Notes: generated by a model from the letters alone, not told the origin. 64,000 nucleotides of DNA from Trichoderma breve (GCF_028502605.1 NC_079236.1:2728001-2792000), one strand, 5' to 3'; numbered from the stretch's first letter, positions 21,252 through 32,987 are shown. Program-made: numbers and translations.

Positions 21252-22658
21252 TCACTCGATAAACGGCTTCTTCTGGCCACCAACCATACACAGGCCCAGG
21301 GCTCGTAGCGAGTCTCGATCGTTGGCTAGGACGATTGAGTGGGCTGGAAGCATGGGGTTGTTCGGGTCGACATGCGAGGCCTCTCTGGCGGCGATTTCGA
21401 TGGCGTCCATTTCCTCCTTGCAGCCTTGCTGATCCAGCGGGCAGATCACGATGGGTTGTCGTATTTGGAGGTCCCTGGCCCCACTCAGTTGTACCTACGC
21501 GGAGCTATGTAAGTGATGGTTCTCTGTGACGAAAGGCAGAGGCAAACGTAGAACAAAAAAGGGCCATACCTTGATGTTGAGATAAAACTCAATCTTGTAA
21601 AGTGTTGATGAGGTGGTAAATGAGACAACTTCGTACTGGGGAAAAGCCGGCTTGCCCCTCCTGATGATGCCGTCGGGGTCTCTCAGATCTTTTGAGGGGA
21701 AAACTAGGCCAATATTGGTTGCGTATCCGGCCTCTGGTAACTTTGTCTTGACAACCTGGACTTGCTTCGCTAGCTTATTGACCTTTTTGGTCGGTTCGTC
21801 GCCCTCCGGGTTGAAAGTAATTTCCTCCTCTATGCCCAGCGTGATCTTGTCTATCGTGACCTTCTGGGCCTTTTTCCACCAGTCGGGGTTGGGAGATATC
21901 TTGATGTATACGGTAATGGGATCGTTGGGGCCGTAGCTCCAGCGCGGTAGGTTGATGCCGAGGTTGACGAGGTTGTCGCTCGCAATCATCTTCGTTTCAG
22001 GCTTGTTGTACATGCCAAAGGTGGACAGGGTGTCGTATCGGAGGAGAGGGAGCGGAAAGCTGTATCTGTATTGGTTGCTGTGGCCTTGCTGGACTGTCAC
22101 CACAAGCTCGTAGTACGTCTCAGCGATCCTACTAGGGAGCTGCAGGGACGCGGGCGGTATTCTTCGGTTGGTCTCTTCTCCGCCCCGGCCGAAGGGGATG
22201 AAGATGACAAAGGGTAGGTCCATGGAGATGACGTTCTCGGCGTCCTTGCCCGATGAGCATCTAAATAGCAGCACCTCCTTGCCGACGACATCCGTCGTCT
22301 CTTTTCGGGGGGCGCCGAGATGTCGCTTGGTGAGGCTATCGGCGTCGGGGTGGATGGTCTCGCGCTTCTGTAGGCTTATCCGTACTAAAGACACGGGCAC
22401 GGGCATGGAGTAGCCATGGCCCGGTCGAATCTCAACCTTGCCCTCTATCCGTGGCTATAGAATGGTTAGCTGTCAGCACAAGCTTGTCTTGACGCCGAGT
22501 CTCTTGGTCGCATCCCCCGGACCAGAGACGGAGCTGGCGAGGGGAGGTATGGCAGGCTACAGCCAACGTACCAGAGTCGCAGAGATGCCCGGATATCCCA
22601 CGAGAAAGCTCCTGTTTGGAGGGCCCGAAACCCGGACACTGGCTGGCGTGGTCGCCAT
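21252..22658 (-). CDS. arrestin-fold protein (Ldb19/ART1-like N-terminal type)
   Basis: Three exons on the minus strand, 22658-22572, 22454-21570 and 21494-21252, give 404 residues. The introns are 117 nt (GTACGT to GCTAAC...CTATAG) and 75 nt (GTATGG to GCGTAG); both keep the frame. The N-terminus reads MATTPASVRVSGPPNRSFL then LVGYPGISATLPRIEGKVEI, the first beta strands of an arrestin N-domain. The body has FPLPLLRYDTLSTFGMYNKPE and GPNDPITVYIKISPNPDWW, typical of fungal alpha-arrestin-like proteins. Such proteins link membrane transporters to Rsp5-type ubiquitin ligases. No PPxY motif is visible in this short protein, so it may need a partner or have another role. The protein ends soon after a conserved-looking SIVLANDRDSLRALGLCM segment. 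The exact subfamily is inference. Confidence 0.8.
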
Positions 22659-25436
22659 GCTATCGCGGTAACTCGTGGTCGTCGCAGTTGTCGCAGGATT
22701 ACGAATGCGCGGAGGGTGGCGGAGACGTCAGCGGCAGAGCTGGAGATCGGTGCTTGGATGTCAGGAGAGCGTCGAGGCAGCGGTCGTGGAGTCGCGGGCT
22801 CGGAGCCGTGGGAGTTTGTTGTGTTTGGATCCCCCAAGCCTGGGCCGACAGCAGATGACCAGCAGGCATAGGCCTCTTCGGTGAGCAGCCGTCACGATAC
22901 CAGACCGCACAAGAACAGAGACGCAGGCACAGACGCAGACACAGGAAGAAGAAGAACAGGCGGGTCGATGCCAAGGTGGGGTTGGCACGCTGCGGATGGG
23001 TGGGTTTCTGGTTCACAGGGCTCGTGCCAGCGGGATCGGATCGCCTAGACCGGGTCGCATTCGCTTTCAGCAGGGCTCAGCAATCGAGAGCAGCGTCAGC
23101 ATCAGCCTCGGCGCGCTGGCGCTGCAGGTGTCGAGATTGTCGCAAAGGGACGGTTGGAAGGCGAGTTTGACAGGAGGAGAGGCAGCAGCAGCGGCGCCTT
23201 TTGGGGGGTGGTTTAGGTAAGGCGGCTCGAGCAATGGCGACCCTCGTCGACAGCTGAAATCGGGGACTGGCCGCAAGATGCATTAGCTTCTGTGGAGCTG
23301 CAGCGGCTCTGCTGGTGCTGGGAGGACGAGACGAGACAAGGCGCCGGGTCGCTAAGCTGAGAGGGACGGGATGGGATGGGATGGGAGCACCTACAGGATA
23401 GTATAGTACCAGGTACTTGGGAGGATTCGGGGATGCGATAGGATAGATTGGACAGCAGAAATTGGATTGTGCGCCGGTTTGAGGCAGGTTGGTGAGATTG
23501 CTCGAGAACAGCAGCGGGGGGGCTTGTGGCGCCGGACCCGGTTGAGATGACGCCTGCGCCTCTGAGGACAGGAAGCTTGAGCTTACTGATGGAGCTAATT
23601 ATGTCCAGGAGGAGCAGCAGCAGTAGCTTGTCAAGGCGGAAACGGGGGCCAGAAAAATAGAGCGAGTGAGTTAATGAGTGAGCGTGAGAGGTAATAGAAG
23701 GGAAAAGAAGTAAAATGAGCTGAGCTGAGCAAAGCTGAGCAAGCAAAGCAAAGCAGAAAACGAGCGACACGGCACAGAACAAGGCCGGTAAAGCACATGC
23801 ACACAGGGCGAGCTCGTTATAATAATAAGCTTCAAAGCGTGATCTCTGTCTGTCTCTCTGTCTCACCTCCTTTCCCGCCGCTGTCGCCGAGGAAAAATCC
23901 GAGATGCTCGCTGGTTTCAGCTCCGAGGCAAGGAAACAAAATAGGATTGCGATTTGGGTGTGCGGCCCGGCAAGGCGTGGGTGTCGACAATCTACGTTCA
24001 TATGTAGGCCGTTCCATTAATATCTTACTTACTTAGCCCACAGCCCTGTTGCGTTGCTGGCGCTATGGCTGAGGCTCCATCTGGCCCATTTCATGGATAC
24101 GGCAAAGTACCCCGCGATTAACTCCGTCCAAGTCTGGATTCAGCCTGTTCCTGTTGCCGTAGGGCAGAGGCACGCTGTGTGTGTGGTTCGAGAAATCATG
24201 ATGTGGTCCATGACATGCACGGTACGTGTATTCTGCACGCAGGTGAGGTGAGGCGACGTAAGGTGAGATGGCCGCGACCCTTTCAGCCGCATGCACGTGC
24301 TTGACTACAACTCCTGACACTCTTATATTTATAAGAAATGTAATAATCAGATTAAAAATTGCAAGAATAAGCAGATTAACCTTTGCGAGCAAATTGAACG
24401 AGTACCTAACACATTCTAATCGCGTGCTGTTTCTAGCCGCCCTCGTACCGGTGTCGTATGCGATTTAGCTCGTAACTGTGCCTGTACCTCGTACATGTCC
24501 GGCTTATTTGCAGCGCCAGGTCTCTCTACCATTCCCCGTACGGAGTAAAATGGACCTGTAATAATATCATCACCGTGCCTGTCGTTCGTTGGCCCATTCG
24601 ACTGCGTCACCGTCCGGGCATCTTTGTCCCCTTGCCAGTTCTTACCGCGGCGACAGGGGGAGCGGCAAGGCTTTTTTGGCGAGCTCCATAATGGGAGCAG
24701 GAGGAGAGATTCCAGGGTCTGCATTTGCATTTGGATTGGGAGCGCTTTGATTCCTCATAAAACCGGTAATGTCTTGTATGTCACATTGCACGTGTATGCA
24801 TATATGCGCATACTGTATCCGGAAATGGACTCGATGGACGAGATAGGCAAAGGATAGTCTGGATGATCGCTGTGGCTTTGACGTCGATTGAGTTAAAGAT
24901 AGGTACCCAAGCTTAGTTGGTGTTTGTTTGGTTCCCGGTAAGGGTCCCTAGCAGCGCAAAGTACTCCATCGGGCTCACTCAGACGTTCTGTATTACAGCC
25001 GCAGTCAGCCTCGTCCGATCCAACAATATCCAGGAACAGCAACAAGATGCTCAACACCCGGTCACCGCTGATTACTCAACCGTCATCAGCATTCCTCACT
25101 ATTCGTCCACTATTCGTCACGTTTTCTGCCCCTTTTTCTTTTCTTCGAGAATCCCAACAGGCGAGATTCGGGCCACATCTCACATGCTGCAGTACTATTC
25201 CGGCAATGTAACCCCCTCCACCCGAATTCTGTGGTGGAGTGACTTTCATTGTCTTAGCAGTACCGCAAAGAGATAGCGTCCACCCTGGTCCCGATGCGGT
25301 TTAGACTGGGCTGAGCTTCAACAGCCGCCTTGAAGCTCTGGCCATCCATAGCAAATCGACTTTTTGTTTCAGCCCGAACAAACATTCACACTCTGGATAT
25401 TACAGTTGGACACAAATTCTTCAGTCCAGCGACACG
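22659..25436. other. intergenic, 2.8 kb, divergent promoters
   Basis: Lies between the starts of the arrestin-fold gene (-) and the cyclophilin (+), so it holds both promoters. It contains GGGAT repeats near 23365-23387, several GCTGAGCAAAGC-like short repeats near 23720-23755 and GGTGAGGTGA near 24241. The open frames here are compositional and show no family features. Confidence 0.5.
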
Positions 25437-25997
25437 ATGTCTGTCACGCTTCACACGTCGCTGGGCGACATCAAGATTGAGGTCTTTTGCGAGAGCGTCC
25501 CCAAGACAGCCGAGGCATGTTTCCCTCCTCCAAACTTTTCAGATTCCAGGACCGCTGCTAACGAACCGCAATAGAACTTTCTCGCCCTCTGCGCCTCCGG
25601 CTACTACGACCAGTCGCCCTTCCACCGTCTAATTCCAAAGTTCATGGTGCAAACAGGAGCTCCCGCCAATCCGACCGCCGAGAACCCGAAGGGCGGACAG
25701 TCCATATGGGGCGCCCCTTTCGAAGACGAGATACGACCCGCCCTGAGACACAGCGGCAGGGGCTTCGTTTCCATGGCCAACAAAGGTCCTGGCACAAACG
25801 GTTCACAGTTCTTCATCACCTTTGACAAAGCGCCCCATCTGGACGGCTTGAACACCGTGTTTGGCAAAGTTATCGGTGACGAGGGCCTCGTGACACTGGC
25901 CAAGATGGAGGCTGTCGAGGTGGACAAGAAGAGTCGTCCAAAGGAGCCGTTTCGCATAGAGAAAGTAACCATACACGCGAACCCGCTGGCTGAATAA
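25437..25997 (+). CDS. cyp10: cyclophilin, PPIL3/Cyp10 type peptidyl-prolyl isomerase
   Basis: Two exons, 25437-25514 and 25575-25997, give 166 residues, the normal length for PPIL3/Cyp10. Exon 1 encodes MSVTLHTSLGDIKIEVFCES, ending PKTAE, and exon 2 begins NFLALCASGYYD, an exact fit to the family. The intron starts GCATGT rather than GT, holds GCTAACG as branch site and ends AATAG, so it is a GC-AG intron. The active-site block FHRLIPKFMVQTG and GTNGSQFFITF are present; His replaces the Trp of cyclophilin A in the KAPHLDG loop. PPIL3 proteins are found with spliceosomes. It is the second spliceosome-linked cyclophilin in this window, after CWC27. Confidence 0.95.
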
Positions 25998-28080
25998 GGA
26001 TGTGAAGAACCCGAGTCTCACAAAAACAATCGAAAAGTAAATCATGTCAAGTGTTGCACAAACACATCTGCGACAAGGATGCTGCCCCTAACGAGCCCCC
26101 CTCTTCCGAACCAGACGTATGCCAGCTATACGCTGTTCAGCGCTATTGGATTCTGACCGTTCTTTGACGGCTATAACTCGATTAGCGACTACAGGCTTGT
26201 GAAAAGGAGTCACGGTTTGATGCCGTCAACTATCAAATCTCGAGGGTGGAAAGGAGAAAGTCTACAGCATACAGATGGAAGAGGCGGCATGCACAGTGTT
26301 TGACCATTCTCAGGCTCAAGGATTGCTTGATCCAGTCCTTGCCTTGATTTTGCGCTTGGATCGGGTACTATTGGCCTCAGCAAGCCGATTCTAAACCCAC
26401 AGTTGATCGCAAAATGGCATCAACAAAGTTTGGGGGCCGGATGCGGCCTGCGTAGGATGGAGAATGCTCGGCGTTTACCCTCTGAGATGCAAAGCGATTC
26501 GTTGCGCATATAGACCAGCAGCGTCTCTGCTCGACGATCCTTACGATCTTGCATTCAATTCGCCGTCATGTAGAATGAGACGATACAGCTTAGACAACTA
26601 ACGTCGAACCAAACAATTTCGAATATACGCCATAAAGGCTCCCAACAATTCACATGCTCTGACTTTGACCATTGACTGCTTTACCCCTCTTTCTCACCGG
26701 TATTCCGGGTTACCTTGCGCGGCTACTCGCTTGCTGATGAGTACGTGATGATGACCTTGATGGCCAAGTTACTGATGTTGTTAGTTCATGACATGTGATA
26801 CACCAGTCTAAAGGCTAAATTAAGTCACGGTCTTTCGCATCTCTAGAGCTTCATATGCCTTTTACGAAGCATTATCTAATGTCATCTTACTGAGTTGATC
26901 GGCCAGGAGGCTTTGAATCGTCTTCCACTCTCTTGCTCTCGTGAAAAATCTGCGCGGATAACAACTTCTCTATCCGTTGCTACTCATACGTGGTCTGTTT
27001 CACCAAATCGATGAGAATCAAGTTATTCAGTTGTAGAAGCATATTCACTCTTGCCTGTCATGTCGTGGCCCGGCAAAGATGACGTCGACTCTCTTTTCTA
27101 TCTCCTGCACGATGCGTTCAAGTAGTATAGTAGTAATTATATAAAGATCTCTTGTTCCCCCTTCTTCTCAAGTTTCCATCCTTCTTATTCTCTCTCTTCT
27201 TCTATACCCAGGAGATAGCTTACAGTCCAATGTGCCGCCCACTTACAGAGGCGGCTCTACCTGTGCGAGGTTTACTACTAGCAGTGGCCTCAACTACTTT
27301 TTAGATTATCCTTCGTTTTACCTACACGTTGTGAGTGAGCTCAATGTACATTTGGCTGGCTATTGGCTCTTGACTACTGACCTCTTTGGAGCAGATGGAC
27401 AACTACAGCAAACTCTGACACTTTTTCTCTCGTAAATCATACATGACGAATCGTTCCATCTCGGAATACCCCCTTACAGTACGGGAATGTTTCATACACA
27501 TCTTATTACTTTCGTTTTCTCCCCACAATATCCCATCTTGACCCCTCATTACAATCACCAACTGTCACTGTCAGTATGACCAATACACTTCACAGGGTGC
27601 TAGAAGAATCACACTGCTAAGGTTGTCATTCCAGTCGGCTCTGGAACGTTCTCCCAGGTCGGTGCAGCCACATACTTCCTTTCGCATTCGTCTCCTCCAT
27701 CTTTCACTCACCGCAACGATCTTACTGCACAAACAAGGCGATCCCTCTTATCCACTGTTTACGAAGGTGGGGTGGAAAGGGACGAGACAGTCATCCAACT
27801 TTGTCTCTCTGTGTAAGAACACGGAGCTGTATTACAGCACTCTAACGAAATTCAGTGGAAGAGGCGAGTGCTTAAAAGGATCATTTGAGAAGCACACTAT
27901 TCTTCAATACTCTGCTTCCATCGGCACTACAATAAATGAGACCAGAAAGAGATCAAACAAGCTTTACTATGCCGTGAGTTATCTCTAGCCATTGAATCCA
28001 TTGGGGCATTTCACCTTCAACGATCGTGGCGTCAGAACTTCTGTAGCTATAATGGCAATGACTGACCACGTTTAGAATGA
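25998..28080. other. gene-free stretch
   Basis: About 2 kb without a supported gene. A TATATAAAG at 27139 followed by a pyrimidine-rich leader looks like a promoter, but the first ATG after it (27230) opens only a 24-codon frame. This may be a relic or a non-coding transcript. Confidence 0.4.
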
Positions 28081-28900
28081 ATCAAAACCGCTCATGTCAT
28101 CCTTCGTTGTAGTAGACGAAGCTGGAAGGTTTACCGAGCCGGCGACGTTGAGTCTTGCAAGTCTGACGCTCGCCGCACACCTACTCAAGTCAACATCGAC
28201 CAGCAGCAATAATAACTCAGTGCAGCACAATATCCTCTGCCCTTCCGGCCGCGCTGTCACTTCTTTCAGTACCGCATTTGTCGCGCCGTTGCAACATCCA
28301 AATATCCCAACAATTCTCATTGGAGACACGAAACAATTCGATTCAATGACGATAGGGCTGCCAGACGCTTGCCCGTCGATGATATAGTATATATTAAGGG
28401 CACAAGACCTATCATTGCATGTCCAAGATGCACAAGCACTCTCACAGCAACCCGCCCACCTTGAGGAACAGGAACGCCCTTCCTAGGCGAAATCGAAAAG
28501 GCAGTGACAGATGGCAATCTCATAGAATACCATCTGATTTGCCCCGGTAGGGGCAAAATTAGATGTTGACTGCTGACAGCCGACGAAGCTCGCATTTAAT
28601 GCTGCAAAGCCCTGAAGCTACATCTTTACCCGTGGCATCCCCGTATATCGTCTCACAACCTAGCTGCGAATGGGCAACAAACTATCCAATATAGTCTCCA
28701 GCATCATCTACAAAGAAGTATCTAATGCCTATGCCGGCCTTTGCAACATCACCGCCCCATTTGACTCTGGCAGGGCCCTAGAAGCTTTCATACAAGAAGA
28801 ATACCCGACTATTATCACCCAAGCAATATCCACTTTGTCTACACAAGGCCATTACCATCGACCAACGATTCTCGATAACCGATACAGTAGTCGTCCATGA
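28081..28900 (+). pseudogene. second decayed SF1 helicase fragment
   Basis: The translation shows SFVVVDEAGRFTEPATLSLA (Walker B region) and TILIGDTKQFDSM (motif III, normally GDPKQ), then after a disrupted part RGIPVYRLTT, a stop, and LRMGNKLSNIVSSIIYKEVS. The last block matches GIPVYRLTTQLRMGNGLFDM in the fossil at 15.8 kb, with CAG changed to TAG. Downstream FDSGRALEAFIQEEYPTI matches FDSGRPLENYIQEKYPIV there. The two fossils therefore belong to one family. Not functional. Confidence 0.8.
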
Positions 28901-29828
28901 AGTAAAAGGTCAATCTCCCTCCTACGCATACACAACTACCTGGAATATAGGCGATACTTCGACTGAATCGCACGAAGATCAAGAACTCAACCTCTCAAGC
29001 ATTGGGTATTAATCATGCTTTGCGTCTAATAAAGATGCTTACTATCTACGTTGACAGTCACTCTTCCCCAGAACCTAGAATGGAGAGGATACATGATGGC
29101 AAAGAAGAAATTTACGAGTCAGGATTTCAGTCTGTATTCCAAAAATCGCCGTCACCCGAGATTCTGATTCTAGTGAAATTGCCGGATTCTTTGGAATTCG
29201 CACTTCGCATTGCAGCAATCTCTGGTGCGGTCGAATATGTCGACCTATCGATTGTGGAGAGTGAATTGGCTCATCGCTTTAAAAGCCACCATCCACAACC
29301 GATCACCGCGAGAATGCAGAAACAACCAACTCAGCATTACCACACCAAAACGCCCTCTATTAGTCTACCATCTGAGTAGCTATGACTTTGAATTAAACAC
29401 TACCGAACGGCATACCGATTGTCCTTATGTCCACAGTCATTTAGCAGTATACCTTTTCGCAAAAACACCAACTAATGGTGAAGCTACTCAACTTAATAGC
29501 ATCGCTTGGAAGTGAATCCCAATCAGCAATCACCCACTACTTGTTGAACTTTGGCATCAATTCCAAAGTCAGCTCTTGGCAGATGGTGTTCTCCTTCACC
29601 GCATCTTAGCAACGGCATATTTCATGTCAGCTCGATATAGTACCGCATCGGGAAGCCTCTCTTGAAAGGTTAGTATCCATTATCCCCCCCTTAATGGAGC
29701 TATTATCCAGCCAGCGATCGAACACAAGCAAAAAATAAACAACGGAAGATTGTCACTTTCTTTCTGTCCTACGAAGCTAACGAGAGTGAATATAGTAACA
29801 CTCGAATGGAGATAGGGGAGTAGCCAGT
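28901..29828. other. relic stretch upstream of the ankyrin fragment
   Basis: Short open frames with protein-like pieces (for example KLPDSLEFALRIAAISGAVE and NLIASLGSESQSAITHYLL) in changing frames. They may be the decayed upstream part of the ankyrin gene that follows. Confidence 0.35.
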
Positions 29829-30190
29829 ATGTTTCTTGAAGATGGTCGAGCTGATCCCAATGAGCAATACGACTGGGATGAAACGCCCTTGGGATTGGCT
29901 GTGCAGCGCTGCAGGCAGGAAGTCGTTCGTCTCGTTCTTAACTGTGACCGAGTTGACCCAAATGGAAAACACATCAACGGCATGACTCCATTATTGGTGG
30001 CCGGCCCTTCAGGCGAGCTACAAAGCGTACACGTCATTAATATGCTATTAGAGAACTCAAGTTTCGATGGCCATGCATGAGATAATGACGGATGTAATGC
30101 TTGCATGCTGGCTGCGAAACATGTTCAGGGGAAGATTATAGCCGGCCTTCTTCCCACACTACACGATGCTGGCGATGGCGACCAAAGACC
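29829..30190 (+). pseudogene. ankyrin-repeat gene fragment
   Basis: One frame encodes LEDGRADPNEQYDWDETPLG then LAVQRCRQEVVRLVLNCDRV, DPNGKHINGMTPLLVAGPSG and HVINMLLENSSFD. These are three successive ankyrin-type units with the TPL and hydrophobic helix signatures. A TGA stops the frame at 30078, but the same frame continues DNDGCNACMLAAKH--GKIIAGLL, another ankyrin unit, so the stop is a mutation (CGA to TGA would fit). The gene is truncated on both sides. Confidence 0.75.
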
Positions 30191-30390
30191 AACCCTTGAA
30201 AAGATGTATATACCTCGGTGGAAGACACGATGGCTTATCTCAAATGGCTTCCAACGATCGTCAAGAGGGATAACGCCCCATCGGTGTTTCCTTACCCTGT
30301 CATCATGACCACTGGCAAGGAGAAATCGAAGTGGATGAGCGAGTTAAAGGAGGAATTGGTGCCGGATAGCCATAGTGATGGGAAATACAT

Positions 30391-31339
30391 ATGCACAAAA
30401 TACGTTGGTGTTTGATCACATGCATCGGCGAGATGCCCAATCGGAAGGCATCGGGCAGAGGCTGCCGCAGTCCATACCGAAGAAATCAGCAAAAGGTATC
30501 GATGACGGCAAACAAGATTGATGAGTTGATACCATTTGAAGCATACAAGGAAGTGTTTGAGAAGAACTCCATCGAAGACTTCCCGGCACTAAGCAATCTC
30601 TACCCGAGCAATTCTACACCAAAACTCATAGACCAGGAACTTGTGGAAGACTTACAACATGGCAGTATAAAACAGCCACGGTGTTTCGCAAAGTTTTGCT
30701 CCTTCAAAGGAAGAGATATGGACCCATAGGTTGGCTTCATATTAGGTCTCCCCCTTGGCAAAGAGCAGATTGGCAATGAGCAACAAGACTTTGAAGTTGG
30801 TCACCAGGGTGGGTTAATCTTCCTTGATCTTAACAAATGGCATAATCTAACCTTAGATATTTGCAGTTGATGAAAGTCTTGGCGGCGGTGCGGTACTACC
30901 ATCAGATCAAGCCGAGATCTATATCAAGTTCCCTCGCGAAGGATGCAGCTATACCTTTGAAGAGGCCTCAAAAGCCGTCCTTGATCGGTTTTCCAACGCC
31001 AAGGGACGTGAGAGGGGCGTTACAGTCATTCGTGTTAGCCTCGCAGATGAAGTCTGCGTCACAGTCAGTGGTTTCCGCATGCCCTTTGCCAACGCAGATG
31101 ATGCTCAAGTAGAAGGCTGGGTTAATCAAAACGAGCCAATCATCAACAACCTGATCCTCCTGGATGTCATTACGCGGAAAACATTCTACGTCGTCGTCAG
31201 TTTGCCCGTAGAAGTTGCCAGAAACAAATTTGCTGTGGACAAGATCCCACCACCTTTCAAAACCCATACGGCACGGTCCAAGTCCAAGGACCTGATCAAG
31301 GCCAATAAAGGCTACCAGTTTGAAACAGCGTTCAGGTAA
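30391..31339 (+). pseudogene. broken unknown gene with recognisable intron
   Basis: A frame from about 30480 reads QQKVSMTANKIDELIPFEAY ... FCSFKGRDMDP, then TAG at 30727. It continues in the same frame VGFILGLPLGKEQIGNEQQD to a good 5' splice site (CAGG|GTGGGTTAA, about 30810). After a branch-like CTAAC and TTTGCAG the frame resumes DESLGGGAVLPSDQAEIYIK, then FPREGCSYTFEEASKAVLDR and on to QFETAFR at 31339, ending beside another possible 5' splice site (TTCAG|GTAAGG). CAG to TAG would explain the one internal stop. The family is not recognised. The ankyrin fragment just upstream may be part of the same gene. Confidence 0.5.
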
Positions 31340-31593
31340 GGCTTCTTAGTACTCCCTTTGTTTTGATGGACCTAGGCTAATGGCTTCAAAGCCACCCTGA
31401 CGATAATCATCACATGACTGCCGTATGGTATGGTATGGTATAGTATATTTTAAAGAGTTGAAGCTGTTGCCCTCTTCCATCCACTTGCAGAGCCATCCAG
31501 TCCCTTCCGATGGGGGTTGCCAAGTCCAGACGCGCGAGCAGACAAGCGGACCTCCGTTAACCGGAGAGCACAAGATAGACCACCTCAGCCAAG

Positions 31594-32109
31594 GTGAAGG
31601 ATAATATGGAGCTGCACCGAGCTCTTGTCCGTGGGGACGGCTTCTACGACTGGATGGTCAAAAAGCCACTGGACTCTATTGTCGACGCCATGTCATCTTT
31701 ATCAGTGGCTAATACCGCTGCCACTTGCCGCCCACTGCCCGTTGTCAACTTCCTGGACTGGAATCGATATTCACATGGAAGATCGTTGACCTGTGTCCAA
31801 TTCGCGACCATCTTCAAGCGCAACAAAGTAAAGAAGGGAAAAGAGCCAAACCATGTCACGTCGACACTGGCAAGATACCTGAAGAGCACATACCTGGAAC
31901 AAGCAAGAGTGTGGAAATCAGACAGGCGACGAGAATTTCACAAAGTAGCAAAAACGATGACATACGCCATAGGCCCCTCGGCGTACACTTTCGGGTCGAA
32001 CAGGATCGCCAAGAACGCTGCAAAGAAGGGCGTAAACTGGGTTGACCTCCGGTTCTTACGCATCATGTTCGGACCAAAGATATGCAGCAGGCGGAGCTGT
32101 CCGAAGTAA
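31594..32109 (+). CDS. unrecognised open frame, possibly part of the broken gene upstream
   Basis: An open frame of 171 codons with ATG. The first half (ALVRGDGFYDWMVKKPLDSI) has normal codon use. For the second half an overlapping frame (31725-32045) is equally open, so a frameshift is possible. A third frame from 32081 gives MQQAELSEVINPALEAHKTE with a Lys-rich tail ending at 32258. It may be a 3' exon set of the pseudogene at 30.4-31.3 kb. Product unknown. Confidence 0.3.
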   Translation: MKDNMELHRALVRGDGFYDWMVKKPLDSIVDAMSSLSVANTAATCRPLPVVNFLDWNRYSHGRSLTCVQFATIFKRNKVKKGKEPNHVTSTLARYLKSTYLEQARVWKSDRRREFHKVAKTMTYAIGPSAYTFGSNRIAKNAAKKGVNWVDLRFLRIMFGPKICSRRSCPK

Positions 32110-32469
32110 TAAACCCTGCTTTAGAAGCTCATAAGACCGAAGATCATGAAAAAGGTCAAGACGGCAAAAAGAAGAAAGACAACACATCATCTTTCTTTAT
32201 AGAGCGATTAGGGAAACTACCATCGGTATTTTCATCTCTTGGGCATGCTCCGGAGTGAATACCATATGTTGCTTGGTGGTTTCCACAGCACCACCTATCG
32301 CAAATTCTAACCCTCAATCCGAGCCTCCACCCAAATCCAATACCAAGGATCCAAGTTCAATCCCAAGTTCAATCCCAAGTTTAGCCCCAAGTTATCATCC
32401 GAATCATCTCTCGAATCTGAGTTGTAGTTCGCGATGAACTCAATGAATTAGGAATACTCATCAACATCT

Positions 32470-32940
32470 TCAGCAAGCCACCTTGAATTGCCATGACGGT
32501 AGAGGGCAGCTGCTTATACCAAACAGAAAGCAACGCGAGAGAGCAATGCCGCAAATACAGTAAAAGTCTGCTCGGTCCACTGCACTACCATCGGACCAAG
32601 TTTTCCATTCTTTATACTCTGGCACATTCTCGGTTGCTGCGGGCTTTGCGCAGAGCTTGTCGGCGTATGGCAAGAGGCAAATGGCAAGAGGCAAATGGCT
32701 AAAGGCTTATGATTGGAAAGACTTATGATTGGAAAGGCTTATGATCGAAAGGCTTATGATCGAAAGGCTTATGATCGAAAGGCTTTCGATTGGTCCTGGA
32801 GCACACATTCTGCCTTAGCACGACTGGCAAAGTTCCTGACGGCGTGATCCGAGTTCTCTCTTGAATATTTATGCGTTCGACACACTGGGAGGACCAGCGG
32901 GCGGTGGCATTCCGGTATACCGCCTGACAACCCACGAGAC
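32470..32940. pseudogene. third SF1 helicase fossil, rearranged
   Basis: On the minus strand, 32694-32470 encodes AVDRADFYCICGIALSRCFL, FG, close to NMNRADLYCVWGNTLSPCFLFG of the fossil at 15.6 kb; the following GDPKQLPP motif is degraded to GISSCPLPS. On the plus strand, about 32890-32930 encodes GGGIPVYRLTT, the next helicase block. The two blocks now point in opposite directions, so an inversion has occurred between them. Confidence 0.7.
32669..32788. repeat. two short tandem repeats (13 bp and 15-16 bp units)
   Basis: GGCAAGAGGCAAAT-type units occur at 32669-32702, followed by about five units of GGCTTATGATCGAAA / GGCTTATGATTGGAAA up to 32788. They lie inside the third helicase fossil and separate its two blocks. 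Confidence 0.85.
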
Positions 32941-32987
32941 ATTATTGTAAAAAGTACAAATATCTGTAACCCCGTCCTACTGGGTCC

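Noticed and set aside
23213..24001. 262-codon minus-strand frame
   Set aside because: Lies in the upstream region of the arrestin-fold gene, is low in complexity and resembles no family; probably a GC-driven open frame.
27120..27310. Promoter-like TATATAAAG with a following short frame
   Set aside because: The first ATG gives only 24 codons and nothing downstream looks like a continuing gene.
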